A stretch of 64,000 bases of DNA from Candidatus Obscuribacter sp. (GTDB lineage Bacteria; Cyanobacteriota; Vampirovibrionia; Obscuribacterales; Obscuribacteraceae). This document shows, one piece after another, positions 42,436 to 52,686 of the stretch. The stretch is taken from the NCBI GenBank assembly GCA_016718315.1, contig JADKDV010000012.1:34284-98283 (forward strand), read 5' to 3'. The notes under the pieces were generated by a model. It saw nothing but the letters and a program-made list of their open reading frames with translations. It was not told where the DNA came from and did no database searches. Positions within the stretch are counted from its first letter, which is position 1. Each line of letters begins with the position of its first letter. A program made the position numbers and the translations under genes.

Positions 42436-43368
42436 CTACTTAAGTGATAAGGAGTTTATCCAATTCCAACTTTTCTGGACGCCCTCTTTAAGTGTCACTT
42501 CCGGCCGCCAGCTCAGATGCTCCGAAGCCCTCTTGATATCCAAAACGTTCACGGGGACGTCGACCGGTCTTGCACCGGTGTGATGTACTTCCACGTGAGG
42601 GCCAACTACTTCGCGAATCACCTCAACGATTTCATTGAGAGTATGACCTTCACCATAGCCCACGTTAAAAATGCGAGGACTGTCTTCGCCTGGTGCATAT
42701 TCGGCGGCTCTTAAAAGTGCTTTAACCGTGTCACCAATGTATATATAATCCCGAACGACTTCACCGTCGCCCCAAATTGTAATCGGTTGATGGCGCGCCA
42801 CATTACCAAGAAAAACACCAATGGCGCCTTGTTTGGCGTCTGGGTTTTGAAATTCACCATATGGATTGGAGATACGTGCGACCACGTATTCGAGACCCTT
42901 AAGCTTATGGAATAAATGAAGGTACTTCTCGATGGAGAGCTTACTTATGCCATACGAACATATAGGGTCAGTAGGATGATCTTCTACAATCAACTCTTCT
43001 TTTGGTACACCATATACGGTGCCGCCGCTAGAGATAAACACAAACTTTTTGACTTTTGCTTTGACGCACTCAGTGACGAGCTGCACTGTGCCTGCGATAT
43101 TGGAATGAATATCATAAAGAGGATCATCGTTAGATGTCTGAGGCAAAGTCGTATAGGCCAGATGAAAAACCCACTCCATGCCACGCACGGCTTCTTCCAT
43201 CTCACCTTGATTGCCGATGTCGCCGCTCAAATACTCAACGCCTGCCGTATTACCGCGAAAGCGATTGGGATAACGGTCGAAAACTCTGACCTGGTGACCG
43301 CTGGCAAGCAAATGATCGACCAGATTGGTGCCGATAAAACCGTTGCCGCCGATTACTAATGTTCTCAT
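42436..43368 (-). CDS. NAD-dependent epimerase/dehydratase (UDP-sugar 4-epimerase-like)
   Basis: 310 residues, extended short-chain dehydrogenase. The NAD site is GGNGFIGTNL, the catalytic Ser region is FISSGGTVYG and the Tyr-Lys pair is in YGISK. Substrate-side IYIGDTVKALLRA and GYGEGHTLNEI are present. It lies 17 bases after the GT4 gene and in the same direction. UDP-glucose 4-epimerase is likely, but the specificity is not readable from sequence. Confidence 0.88.
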   Translation of the reverse strand: MRTLVIGGNGFIGTNLVDHLLASGHQVRVFDRYPNRFRGNTAGVEYLSGDIGNQGEMEEAVRGMEWVFHLAYTTLPQTSNDDPLYDIHSNIAGTVQLVTECVKAKVKKFVFISSGGTVYGVPKEELIVEDHPTDPICSYGISKLSIEKYLHLFHKLKGLEYVVARISNPYGEFQNPDAKQGAIGVFLGNVARHQPITIWGDGEVVRDYIYIGDTVKALLRAAEYAPGEDSPRIFNVGYGEGHTLNEIVEVIREVVGPHVEVHHTGARPVDVPVNVLDIKRASEHLSWRPEVTLKEGVQKSWNWINSLSLK

Positions 43369-43385
43369 TTCTTGCGCTTTTCTCT

Positions 43386-44810
43386 TCAGGACCGCGTAGC
43401 GGTCTTCATTACTGTGGTGTAGACAGATTCTATATCATTGACCATATCGGCCACAGTGCGCTCAGGCTTGATATTGCTCATGTATTTAGTTAGCTCGGAG
43501 CGCTTGTTAAGCACCAGGGCGAGCTTTTGCGCCAGGGAGTGATAATCATTAAGTTTGAACAATAAACCATTTTCTCCGTCTTTTACTAACTCTGACATGC
43601 CGCCAAGGTCAGTCACTATCAGAGGAGTCCTGGTGGCAAGTGCTGACTGCATTACCAGTGGCGTATTTTCATACCAGCGGCTGGGCACGACCAGCACATC
43701 TAGTTCTTCAAATATCGAGCCCAGCTGATCGTTGGGAAAAGTACCAAGAAAATGGATATCGCCAGCACGTTCTTTGTTTTTGCCAGCCAGCGCTTTAAGT
43801 TTGGCAAAATACTCGGGAAACTGCCCTGGGTCACCATAAAGCTTGAGTACTGAAGGCGGAGCAGTGGGTAACTCAAGAAAGGCATTAATCAAAAGATCCA
43901 CACCCTTGTGCTCAAAAAATGTACCAATAAACCCTATCCTCAGTACTTCAGATTGAATTTTAGCCTGGTGGTTAACTAGCTTAGTAGTATCGATACCAAA
44001 TGGCACGTGCTTTATAAGCTGGCTATTAATGCCGTTTTCCACAAAAATATCGCGCATGAGCCCCGTTGGCACCATTATTTTTTGTACTTTATTGGCGAGG
44101 TTTTTGAGCACCATCGGACGTTTTAAGGTGGCACTTATTGCTAAAGGGGCTTTAAATGCGACGAATGTAGCAGCCAGACCGCTGGCAGAAAGATTGCGCA
44201 CAACCGGAGGCATCGCTTTTAATAACTGCCCTAAAGTGCCGTACTTTTGCTCAAATGCCCTGGCCACTTCAGCCTTGCCAGGAAATAGCTTGGGTGTATA
44301 ACAATCCAGACATTTAAGCGCCATCGGACCAGGCCCGCGACAGACTTGTCCGTCAGGGCGCTTCAATTGCACAATAGGACAGACAAACCAAAAATCTGTA
44401 CTGTAAAAGACAACAGGTACAGAAGCCTCTTGAGAGGCCTCAATGATTGATGCCGAGAGATTCTGAGCGTGTACGATTTGCACCAGATCCGGCTTAAACT
44501 CAGCAAGCAATTTACTAAAGTGCTCTTTTATGAGCGGGTGATAATACTCAGTAAAAAAGTCTGCGCCTCTCAGCCTCAGAGCTTCTCCGACAATATGAAC
44601 CGGTATCTCTTCATAGATATAGTCTCTGGTATCACCCTCGCACTCATGCTCGACTTTGCGCGAGGCATCAAGATCTGGCGGATCGCAAGCCACGACCAAC
44701 ACCTCATAGCCGCGCCGTTTTAGCTCCTGGGCTATCTTAAGTGTGAGCACCTCAGTCCCGGCACGATGCTCGGGAAAAAACTTATGAGAAGTAAGTAAAA
44801 CTCTTTTCAT
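43386..44810 (-). CDS. GT4-family glycosyltransferase
   Basis: About 474 residues. The N-terminal MKRVLLTSHKFFPEHRAGTEVLT is a typical GT-B start, and the C-terminal donor domain has IGFIGTFFEHKGVDLLI, followed by VVPSRWYENTPLVMQSAL and LVKDGENGLLF. A Cys-rich insertion is present (CRGPGPMALKCLDCY). It adds a sugar to an unknown acceptor. ATG at 44810; a GTG two codons earlier is an alternative. It is divergent from the GT4 gene at 44939. Confidence 0.9.
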   Translation of the reverse strand: MKRVLLTSHKFFPEHRAGTEVLTLKIAQELKRRGYEVLVVACDPPDLDASRKVEHECEGDTRDYIYEEIPVHIVGEALRLRGADFFTEYYHPLIKEHFSKLLAEFKPDLVQIVHAQNLSASIIEASQEASVPVVFYSTDFWFVCPIVQLKRPDGQVCRGPGPMALKCLDCYTPKLFPGKAEVARAFEQKYGTLGQLLKAMPPVVRNLSASGLAATFVAFKAPLAISATLKRPMVLKNLANKVQKIMVPTGLMRDIFVENGINSQLIKHVPFGIDTTKLVNHQAKIQSEVLRIGFIGTFFEHKGVDLLINAFLELPTAPPSVLKLYGDPGQFPEYFAKLKALAGKNKERAGDIHFLGTFPNDQLGSIFEELDVLVVPSRWYENTPLVMQSALATRTPLIVTDLGGMSELVKDGENGLLFKLNDYHSLAQKLALVLNKRSELTKYMSNIKPERTVADMVNDIESVYTTVMKTATRS

Positions 44811-44938
44811 TAGCACTCATGTTACCAGCTTTGTCTATGATCTCAGGCGCTCCTACTTGCTCGTGTTAATTGTATACACCGTTATAAATGGAAGCGGGAA
44901 GATAGAATGTTGCGGTATCCAGCGATCGAAGATTGATA

Positions 44939-46504
44939 ATGCGAGTTTGCTTAATTTCGCGAGAATATCCACCTGAAACCGGTTTTGGTGGAATCGCAAC
45001 CTTTACCCAGCATCTAGCCCATGGTCTGGCCAGTCTTGGTCATGACGTAGAAGTTGTCTCACTTGCCAAGGAAACAGCGCGCTCTTACAGTGAAACGGTC
45101 TTTGTTGAAGGTAAAGAAACCGAATTTACGCTTAAAATTCATAGGGTTTTGCCTTTTGAGTTTCCCTCAAAACTCAACTGTATCAATATGGCTATGCCTT
45201 ACAGCCGTTATTTGTTATGCACAGCCACGGCTCTCTGGCAGAAGTTTACTGAGTTAAAGAATATCAAAGCCTTTGACGTAGTCGATACTCCGGAATTATT
45301 AGCCGAAGGTATTTATCCTGCACTAACCAGAGAAGTACCGCTGGTCATTCGCCTCTATACACCACATTCTAAATTCATCTCAGAAAAACTGCATAACGTT
45401 TCAGCATCTTTTGATCACCAGTTTGTAGCCAGTGTTGAGCGTGTCGCCATGCTTTCGGCCGACATGCTAACCTCCCCATCAGACGACTTAGCCCAATTTG
45501 TATCCCACGATTTAGGCATAGACCGCGCCTCCATAGCAATTGTACGCAACCCTATTAACACTTCCATATTTTCACCGCAAGGTCCTACAGCCCTGCCACC
45601 GCTGGCTCAGCAAAATAAATTGAGAGTACTGTTTGTAGGTCGACTGGAAGAACGCAAAGGTATAAACTATCTGATCGCAGCAATCCCAGCTGTAGTCAAA
45701 GCCTGTCCCAATGTAGAGTTTGTCATTATCGGAGATGACACATCAACGGCCGAAGGACAAACATCAGTACTGGTCAAGCTAAAAGAATCGTTGAAAGCAT
45801 CGAACTCCGAAAAACATGTCACGTTTATAGACCGTGTGCCGCTAGATTCACTACCAAGCTATTACCGTTCAGCAGATGTCAGCATTGTGCCGTCTGTCTA
45901 TGACAATTCCCCTTACACTTGTCTTGAAGCGATGTCCTGCCAGCGCGCCGTCATAGGCACCTCTGCTGGTGGCACAAAAGAATACATGGAGGACGGTATA
46001 TCGGGCATGATCATCCCGGCTAAAGACCCTGCCGCCATTGAGCAAGCCCTGATTAAACTACTGACTGACTCCGCCGAGCGAGAGCGACTGGCGCAAGGAG
46101 CCAGAGCGCGCGCCATTGCCAAATTTGATCGCAAAGAAATTGCCAGACAAACCACAGTAGTTTATCAACAGGCAATCGATCACTACCTCTCCCAAAAAGC
46201 CCGGGGTGAAGCAAAACATCTCTACCACCACCCTTACTTGCGCGCTACCAGCGATGCCACAATACTGCTTGAGTCGATGGACAAAATGTTTTACGACTTG
46301 ATGTATCAGACTTCCTATCGCTTTCGCTTGAGTCACTGGTGGCATTTTCTCAAGGCACGCCCCAAGCTCTTTGCCGCCAAACTAGTATCTAAAGTCTCCC
46401 GGCGCTGTTTTAAAATTGCCGGCACTAAGGATGACCGTATGCCCCGCGCACTAGTGGACCTTGAGGCCAGTATCGCCGTCAAGGAAAAAGAAAGGGTGCA
46501 GTGA
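44939..46504 (+). CDS. GT4-family glycosyltransferase
   Basis: About 521 residues. It starts MRVCLISREYPPETGFGGIA, a GT-B signature, and the donor domain has VLFVGRLEERKGINYLI, VPSVYDNSPYTCLEAM and EDGISGMIIPAKDPAA. A C-terminal tail of about 90 residues (after AIDHYL) is rich in Arg and Trp and has no recognised domain. It begins the operon to 51933. Its last codons GTG-CAG-TGA overlap the next gene's GTG. Confidence 0.9.
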   Translation: MRVCLISREYPPETGFGGIATFTQHLAHGLASLGHDVEVVSLAKETARSYSETVFVEGKETEFTLKIHRVLPFEFPSKLNCINMAMPYSRYLLCTATALWQKFTELKNIKAFDVVDTPELLAEGIYPALTREVPLVIRLYTPHSKFISEKLHNVSASFDHQFVASVERVAMLSADMLTSPSDDLAQFVSHDLGIDRASIAIVRNPINTSIFSPQGPTALPPLAQQNKLRVLFVGRLEERKGINYLIAAIPAVVKACPNVEFVIIGDDTSTAEGQTSVLVKLKESLKASNSEKHVTFIDRVPLDSLPSYYRSADVSIVPSVYDNSPYTCLEAMSCQRAVIGTSAGGTKEYMEDGISGMIIPAKDPAAIEQALIKLLTDSAERERLAQGARARAIAKFDRKEIARQTTVVYQQAIDHYLSQKARGEAKHLYHHPYLRATSDATILLESMDKMFYDLMYQTSYRFRLSHWWHFLKARPKLFAAKLVSKVSRRCFKIAGTKDDRMPRALVDLEASIAVKEKERVQ

Positions 46505-49428
46505 CAGCCGCAAGAAGTGAAACCGCAGCAAGCGCAGCCGCTCTGGAGAACAGCAGCCAGAGCGCGTTAGACATGAACGCCCTGAAAAATGCCCTGGCAA
46601 TTTTTTTGATGGCACTGCTAGTGCGACTCTGGTTTAATTTTGGCACAGATCATGTCAATGCCTTTAGTAACGCGGATGCTTCAGAATATTTGCGCTACGC
46701 AACAGCGCTTTCCAAACTGAATTGGCTCCATCCAGTCTATGGGCCAGAGTGGAAAGAATTTGTCATCAGCGGACCAGCCTTTCCCTTTGCACTCTGGCTA
46801 TTCAACTTTTTCTCGTTGCAACCCTATAGCGCAGCAAATTTTATAACGCCGCTTATTTTTCAGAGCATCGTATCAGCGGCAATCGCCTCCTTTAGCTACC
46901 TCACAGCACTAAGGCTCTTTGGTAAAAATCCTGCTACTTTTACAGCTATAGCCAGCATCATTTATCCGGCTTTTATTGTCAACTCAGGCAGGCTCTACAG
47001 CGAAGTCTTTGCCACATTTTTGCTCAGTGTCGCCCTCTGGCTCTATGCAATAGCCCAGAGACAACCAGTCAATCAAAAACTAAAACAAGCACGTCCGTTG
47101 ATGATCTATCTAGCCCTGGGTGTAACAGTCACACTCTTGCAACTGACTCGCTCGGCGATGCTTTTGTTTACTGTTTTTACCGCAGGCTTTGCACTTTTGT
47201 CCCCGCTCTTGGAAGGCAATAATATTGCCCTTGACAGTGATAATGGCAGTACAAAAAGCCAGAGACTGAAACGCGGCGCCAAGCATTTCGCCGCATTTTT
47301 GCTCGGTTTTGCCCTGGTCACTGTCCCCTGGCTGGTCTTTGAAAAGAGCGCATTCAATCGTACCAACCTTGTGGTGGACCGCACCGGCAACTACAACTTA
47401 TTTATTGGCACATCGACAAAAATACAGGGGTTTCTTTCTTATCCATATCCTGATGGAGCGGGTATCCAAGCCAAGTCATTCAGCACGTTGATAAAAGAAG
47501 CATATAGAGAGCGACCTTCAGCATTTATCAAATTGATGTTGGACAAGCCTGCCAGACTGTTCAAATTTCCGTGGAATGACTATCGCACACCGATAGGACC
47601 GATAGGATTTAACCTGCAGGTCTTATTACACGAATTTTTGATTTTGATGGCAGTAGTTGGACTGTGCCTTGGTTTTGCCACGAGCAACGGTTATCTAGCG
47701 AGCAATCTACTGGCTGGCAGACTCTATTTGCTATTTGCCTTTTTGCTCAACTTGCCGTATCTGGCATTTATCACTGTACCGCGCTACAACCTTATGGCCA
47801 TGCCTGTTTTGATTATCTTCGCGGCAGTAGGATTTTGCACTCTACTAAAACTTGTTGAGCAAAATCCCAGAGCAAACACAAAAGCAGATTTAAAAACAAA
47901 AACAGAATCAGACCAGGTAGTACTGAGCCAGACTGAAGAAAAAGGTGGCGAATCCAGCCCCAAAATTGAAGAAAACGGAGAGCGAGAGCTGAGTCTACAC
48001 GAACGACTGGACAGCATGTTGCCACAAATTGCAGCTATGTCTACAGTGTTTTTGTTTGTCTATCTGCGCGATGATCTTAGACCAGACGCCATTTTTGCTG
48101 GCAGCACACCGCTATCTATCTATCTGGTGCAAGCAAGCAGTGTCAGTCGTGGCATCATCGCCGGCACAGCGGGGATTTTACTCTTTACCTCACTCTATCT
48201 TTGTATCAGCAGGCTGACCAGCGCCCGTGCCGGTCGCCTGGCAAGAGCACTGAATGTGATTTGCGCGCTCGCCATTTTACCTTTGCTATTTTTGCCCCAG
48301 AGATCCAATGGTCGCTTTGGCGAAGCTATTATCAACTTAAGCGCGCAAGCTTCTGGCAAAAACCAGATGCTCAAGGGCAGTATCCCAATAGATGCAGAAC
48401 CAGTGCATGACAGTGACCAGTTTTACTTGATAGTTGATAGTGATAAAGCACAGATACTGGACAAATACATCAAAGTCATAGCTGGTGATACCGAACTCAA
48501 AACAGCACCCATACCGGGATTAGCGGCACTGGACGATTGGAATTATCTAAAGGTGCGAGCAGATGGTACTGCCTATCTTGATGGCACATATATCTTTGAC
48601 TGTATGACACAAACAGGTGACATAACCAACCTGGATATCAGGCAGTGGTATCTCTTACCGCTGCCACCACAGATAGTGCAAAAGTCAAAGCAAAACAAGA
48701 GCTTAGACCTGTCCATATCAGTAGAGGACCCTGGTCAAAATCAAAGCCAGCAAATAGCCATGTTTGGCAGAAGTGGCGGCAAACATGGACCAGCCCTGGC
48801 GCTCTACTCCTGGGAAAAAGCCTTTTATGGCGTAGAAAATGACCATGGACTGACAGATAGCCGCATGGACGAGCATTACAGCCGAGTGCAACCGACCAAT
48901 TGGCAAGCTGTGGTGGACGGTAGATCTGAAAAGTTAGATGGAATCGATCTGAACATTCATCTACTTAAGGTGCCCGGTACAGCTAGAGTAGAGCCAGATC
49001 CACAAAAGGTAGAACAACCTGACAAACAGCCAATAGAGCAAGCAGCGATAAGCGCTACGGGCAAAACTGCTGTTAGCTTGTCGGTCACAAAAAACATGCT
49101 AAAAGCCAATATGCAGCTAGCTGAATTACACATAGACTATCCTGAGGGCTACGACAAGCATGCCCATTTTGTCTCAGGACTGAGTACCACCAAACCACAA
49201 TTTAGCTTGAGCTGGCTGGACGACAAAGGTCTTAAATGCATCATGACTTTGCCCTGGACAAAAGTACCACAAGATCATTTTGCCATCGCCATACCACTAA
49301 AAATGCAAAATATCAAAGGTCACGATATCAAGCTCAATTGCTCCTACATTGACGACCACTGCACTATCACCATCAAGCTCAAAGACCTGCCTGAGCACCC
49401 TTTATTTGCACCACACAAGATCTACTGA
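46501..49428 (+). CDS. GT-C (ArnT/PMT-like) membrane glycosyltransferase with large extracytoplasmic domain
   Basis: 975 residues. The start GTG overlaps the upstream stop (GTGA), with AAAGG before it, indicating translational coupling. The first membrane helix is followed by an outward loop with SNADASEYLRYATAL, the usual Asp-containing GT-C site. About ten more helices follow to residue 460, then two more after 515, and then a roughly 340-residue soluble region. Family members use lipid-phosphate sugars made by GT2 enzymes like that at 41248. The acceptor is unknown; protein or glycan modification is possible. Confidence 0.8.
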   Translation: MTAARSETAASAAALENSSQSALDMNALKNALAIFLMALLVRLWFNFGTDHVNAFSNADASEYLRYATALSKLNWLHPVYGPEWKEFVISGPAFPFALWLFNFFSLQPYSAANFITPLIFQSIVSAAIASFSYLTALRLFGKNPATFTAIASIIYPAFIVNSGRLYSEVFATFLLSVALWLYAIAQRQPVNQKLKQARPLMIYLALGVTVTLLQLTRSAMLLFTVFTAGFALLSPLLEGNNIALDSDNGSTKSQRLKRGAKHFAAFLLGFALVTVPWLVFEKSAFNRTNLVVDRTGNYNLFIGTSTKIQGFLSYPYPDGAGIQAKSFSTLIKEAYRERPSAFIKLMLDKPARLFKFPWNDYRTPIGPIGFNLQVLLHEFLILMAVVGLCLGFATSNGYLASNLLAGRLYLLFAFLLNLPYLAFITVPRYNLMAMPVLIIFAAVGFCTLLKLVEQNPRANTKADLKTKTESDQVVLSQTEEKGGESSPKIEENGERELSLHERLDSMLPQIAAMSTVFLFVYLRDDLRPDAIFAGSTPLSIYLVQASSVSRGIIAGTAGILLFTSLYLCISRLTSARAGRLARALNVICALAILPLLFLPQRSNGRFGEAIINLSAQASGKNQMLKGSIPIDAEPVHDSDQFYLIVDSDKAQILDKYIKVIAGDTELKTAPIPGLAALDDWNYLKVRADGTAYLDGTYIFDCMTQTGDITNLDIRQWYLLPLPPQIVQKSKQNKSLDLSISVEDPGQNQSQQIAMFGRSGGKHGPALALYSWEKAFYGVENDHGLTDSRMDEHYSRVQPTNWQAVVDGRSEKLDGIDLNIHLLKVPGTARVEPDPQKVEQPDKQPIEQAAISATGKTAVSLSVTKNMLKANMQLAELHIDYPEGYDKHAHFVSGLSTTKPQFSLSWLDDKGLKCIMTLPWTKVPQDHFAIAIPLKMQNIKGHDIKLNCSYIDDHCTITIKLKDLPEHPLFAPHKIY

Positions 49429-49440
49429 TTACGGGGACAG

Positions 49441-51933
49441 ATGCAGTTCAAACTCACACAAAAACAATTGCTCTGGTGCCATCTAATCGCACTTACAGCC
49501 GTGGTCTGGTTGATTTTTAATCGCACTTTGAGCAGCTATTTTATTGCTGACGACTTTGGTGAAATCGCCTATATAGACCGCATCTTTAATGGAGAGCCGG
49601 GGCTTGTCTGGCTCAACTTTACCGGTAATTTTATGCAGATACCAAGTATGAGTGTCTGGCGTCCGCTCATGCTTGTTACGCTAATTTTTGACTACGCCCT
49701 CTGGCGCGTCAATTCAGCCGGATTTTTCTTTAGCAATGTGCTTTCTTTTAACTTAACTGTACTATTGCTCTACTGGTTTTTAAAACAACTGAGCAGAGGA
49801 TGGGGCGCGCCGCGCTCCAATTTAGCTTCGTTTATGGGAGCGCTTTTATACGCCGTCAACCCATTTCACTGCGAGTGCCTCACCTGGGTAGTAGGTCGCG
49901 GCGACCCGATGGCAGCGGTACTTTACTTGCTCAGCCTCAATCTTTTTATGCTGGCCGAAAAAGCCTCAGCGGACAACCGTCCAGATTTTAAAAAGATGAT
50001 GTTCCTAGCGCTGACAACGTTTTGGATGGCCATGTGGGTCAAAGAAACACCAATCGGTATTCCAGTACTGGTGCCATTTTTGTATTTGCTCTTTGGCAAA
50101 GGCTCACGTTCAATTTTGCGCATCCTCAAATTGACAGCACCGCTGTGGATTTTGACAATCGTTTATCTTGTACTGCGCTATTTTGCTCTCGGTACTTTGC
50201 TTGGTGGTTATGTCCAGGGTATAGGCGACGCACAAGCGGCAAATGCTGTCAGAGTCTGGCTCGACAAAGACGTTTATTACCGGATTCTTTATCCATTTGC
50301 TTACGGCTTATTTGGCATAAATTCACCATATCACACTGTTTATCAGATACTTTACAGTGTCCTTGCAGCACTTCTGGCTGTGCGCCTTTTGACAGGAAGG
50401 GTCCCTCTTGCCTTACTAATATTTTTACCGATCTGGATTCTGACCACACTAATTCCAATTTATAAGCTCTGGGGACTGGGATTGGAATTAGAGGGCGCTC
50501 GTTTTCTCTTTTTACTATCTATGCCTCTGTCGGCATTCTTTCCTATGCTGCTCTTTGCCCCAGGTACGAGTAGCACTGCACAACCTGACGAGAGCAGAGC
50601 AGCACGCACATTTATGGCACTATCTCTGGTACCGCTACTTTTCTATGCATTTTTCTCAGCCAAAGTGACATACAAGACAAACCTGGCCTGGGTCCACTCC
50701 GGACGGGAGGTCAAAGAATTTTGCCTTAGGTCACGAGAGCGCGCGCAAACACTGGATACACCAACACTCTTGCTGGGCATACCAAAACGCCATGGCGCCG
50801 CTCACCAGATCCTCAATGGACTTACTTTTAATGTCTGTATTGGCCCACCATTTACAGCGCCGGACGTAAAGAAACGTTCGACAATTTATACCTTTGACCC
50901 GATCATTTTTGGCAATGCCAACTGGATCAACAATGAGCGCTTCAAAGAGCTGCTTAACCTACCCAAAGCTCAACTAATAGTCTGGCAGGGCGATAAAAGA
51001 GATTTTGAGACAATCAAATATGTAGAGACAACAAGCCCGCCTGATCTGAATTTGCCCATGGTCAAAGGTGCCGACGCGAGCAGCACTAAAGACATTTCAA
51101 AAGCCAATATTGGTTATGTCCACGCCCTCGGTCACGCTCTCGTCAAATCATCAAGCACTAGCGCGCTCAATCTTTACCATATTCAGGACGGCGACTGCCT
51201 GGCTTTTAGCCAGCTCAATATCTCGCCTCTGTCTTGTGATTATCTGCAAGTCAAACTCAGAGTCATAGGTAGGGGCACAGGCAAATTATCAGCCACTTTT
51301 AGAGGTATCGATGACAAAGAAGTAAGTCGTGAAGAATACGACTTACGCTCAGTCAGCGAGTCCTTGCCCCAAACTGAAGATATCAAACTTCCGGAGCCTG
51401 GCGGAGACCCTAAAGACACCCCCAGAGCAGCCGAAGAGACAATCTACCTGCCCCTGTCTCAAAACTGGCGCTGGTATGCTCACCAGGCTATCGAGACGGT
51501 CTTTTTGCAACTACCCCCCGGGGCTAGCATTGACGTCATCTCAGCTCGTCTAATGACAGCCAACCAGGTCTCACCAGCCCTACGTGCGTCAGGTCTGAGC
51601 GCCATATCTACCGGTGTCTATCAAATCCTGCCAAACAGTGCCTGGCACCTCACAGTGGACCGCCGTGACTTGCCAGGGGAAGTAGCCAAAATCGAACTTG
51701 ATATCACCAAGCCCAATTCATTTTTAGAAAATCTAGCTCCGCAGGAGCAGGCTAGTGCCATCATGAAAACCCTGGAATTTGACTGGCCAGCAGGTCAGAC
51801 AACCGTCCAATTGGACCTTCCTCCAGGAATTTTGCAAAAGGATGTATGCCATCAGTTACGGGTCAGACTCAAGGGATCAGGCGGCAAATCAGTCGGTCAA
51901 CCATCGACGCCCTTGATTGTGCAATTACATTAG
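49441..51933 (+). CDS. Polytopic membrane protein, GT-C-like
   Basis: 830 residues. The first helix is followed by FIADDFGEIAYIDRI, matching the double Asp near the start of GT-C enzymes. Roughly ten further helices are present to about residue 410 (LASFMGALLYAVNPFHCECLTWV), then a soluble part of about 420 residues with beta-rich stretches. GGGGAC just before the ATG is a good ribosome site. It follows the ArnT-like gene by 12 bases and is probably cotranslated. Overall sequence does not match a specific enzyme I can name. Confidence 0.75.
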   Translation: MQFKLTQKQLLWCHLIALTAVVWLIFNRTLSSYFIADDFGEIAYIDRIFNGEPGLVWLNFTGNFMQIPSMSVWRPLMLVTLIFDYALWRVNSAGFFFSNVLSFNLTVLLLYWFLKQLSRGWGAPRSNLASFMGALLYAVNPFHCECLTWVVGRGDPMAAVLYLLSLNLFMLAEKASADNRPDFKKMMFLALTTFWMAMWVKETPIGIPVLVPFLYLLFGKGSRSILRILKLTAPLWILTIVYLVLRYFALGTLLGGYVQGIGDAQAANAVRVWLDKDVYYRILYPFAYGLFGINSPYHTVYQILYSVLAALLAVRLLTGRVPLALLIFLPIWILTTLIPIYKLWGLGLELEGARFLFLLSMPLSAFFPMLLFAPGTSSTAQPDESRAARTFMALSLVPLLFYAFFSAKVTYKTNLAWVHSGREVKEFCLRSRERAQTLDTPTLLLGIPKRHGAAHQILNGLTFNVCIGPPFTAPDVKKRSTIYTFDPIIFGNANWINNERFKELLNLPKAQLIVWQGDKRDFETIKYVETTSPPDLNLPMVKGADASSTKDISKANIGYVHALGHALVKSSSTSALNLYHIQDGDCLAFSQLNISPLSCDYLQVKLRVIGRGTGKLSATFRGIDDKEVSREEYDLRSVSESLPQTEDIKLPEPGGDPKDTPRAAEETIYLPLSQNWRWYAHQAIETVFLQLPPGASIDVISARLMTANQVSPALRASGLSAISTGVYQILPNSAWHLTVDRRDLPGEVAKIELDITKPNSFLENLAPQEQASAIMKTLEFDWPAGQTTVQLDLPPGILQKDVCHQLRVRLKGSGGKSVGQPSTPLIVQLH

Positions 51934-52004
51934 GCAAAATTGTGAGAAAATAGATATCAACCAGCTAGTACTACCAGTAGATAGCAATCAGGATGTTGAT
52001 ATAA

Positions 52005-52685
52005 ATGGCAAAAATTTTGTTAGTTGAAGATGACCCGGTTTTTGCCGAGATGATCTTTGATTACCTCACTGCCCAGCAATTTCAGGTTGAAATGACAGCT
52101 AGCGGCAAAGACGCTGAAGCATTACTCGCCGAGTATCCCTATCAAGCAATTATCCTGGACTGGGGCTTGCCGGATATGACCGGTATTGAGCTTTTGCAAA
52201 ACTACCGCAACCGCGGTGGCACCTGTCCGGTCCTGATGCTTACTGGTCGCGATCGAGTCGAAGAGAAAGAAAAAGGACTGGACTCGGGAGCTGACGATTA
52301 TCTGACCAAACCCTTTAACATGCGCGAGCTGACGGCCCGAGTCAGAGCACTGATGAGACGCACCGGCCCTAGTGCCACCGGAATATTACAATCCGGCGAC
52401 GTGGTGCTCGATCCCAACACCCATGTGGTCACCAAAAACGGTGTCGAAATCAGACTCTTGCCTAAAGAGTTTCAACTGCTCGAATACTTTATGCGCCACC
52501 CCAACCAGGTCTTTACTGCCGAAATGTTACTGGATGGAGTCTGGCACAGCGAATCTGATGCTGGCGGAGAAGCCGTGCGCACCTGCCTCAAGAGACTGCG
52601 CAAAAAACTCGATCTAGAAGAAGGCGACAACATCATCCAGACTTTGCATGGTGTTGGCTACAAACTCAATGTCAAATTGCCCTGA
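52005..52685 (+). CDS. OmpR/PhoB-family response regulator
   Basis: 226 residues. The receiver has D9-D10 and phospho-acceptor Asp52 in IILDWGLPDMTG, Thr in MLTGRD and Lys in TKPF. A winged-helix DNA-binding domain follows (RLLPKEFQLLEYFMRHPNQVFT, TLHGVGYKLN). It is convergent with the kinase at 52687-54537, with only 1 base between their stops. Despite opposite directions they are probably a pair. Confidence 0.92.
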   Translation: MAKILLVEDDPVFAEMIFDYLTAQQFQVEMTASGKDAEALLAEYPYQAIILDWGLPDMTGIELLQNYRNRGGTCPVLMLTGRDRVEEKEKGLDSGADDYLTKPFNMRELTARVRALMRRTGPSATGILQSGDVVLDPNTHVVTKNGVEIRLLPKEFQLLEYFMRHPNQVFTAEMLLDGVWHSESDAGGEAVRTCLKRLRKKLDLEEGDNIIQTLHGVGYKLNVKLP

Positions 52686-52686
52686 T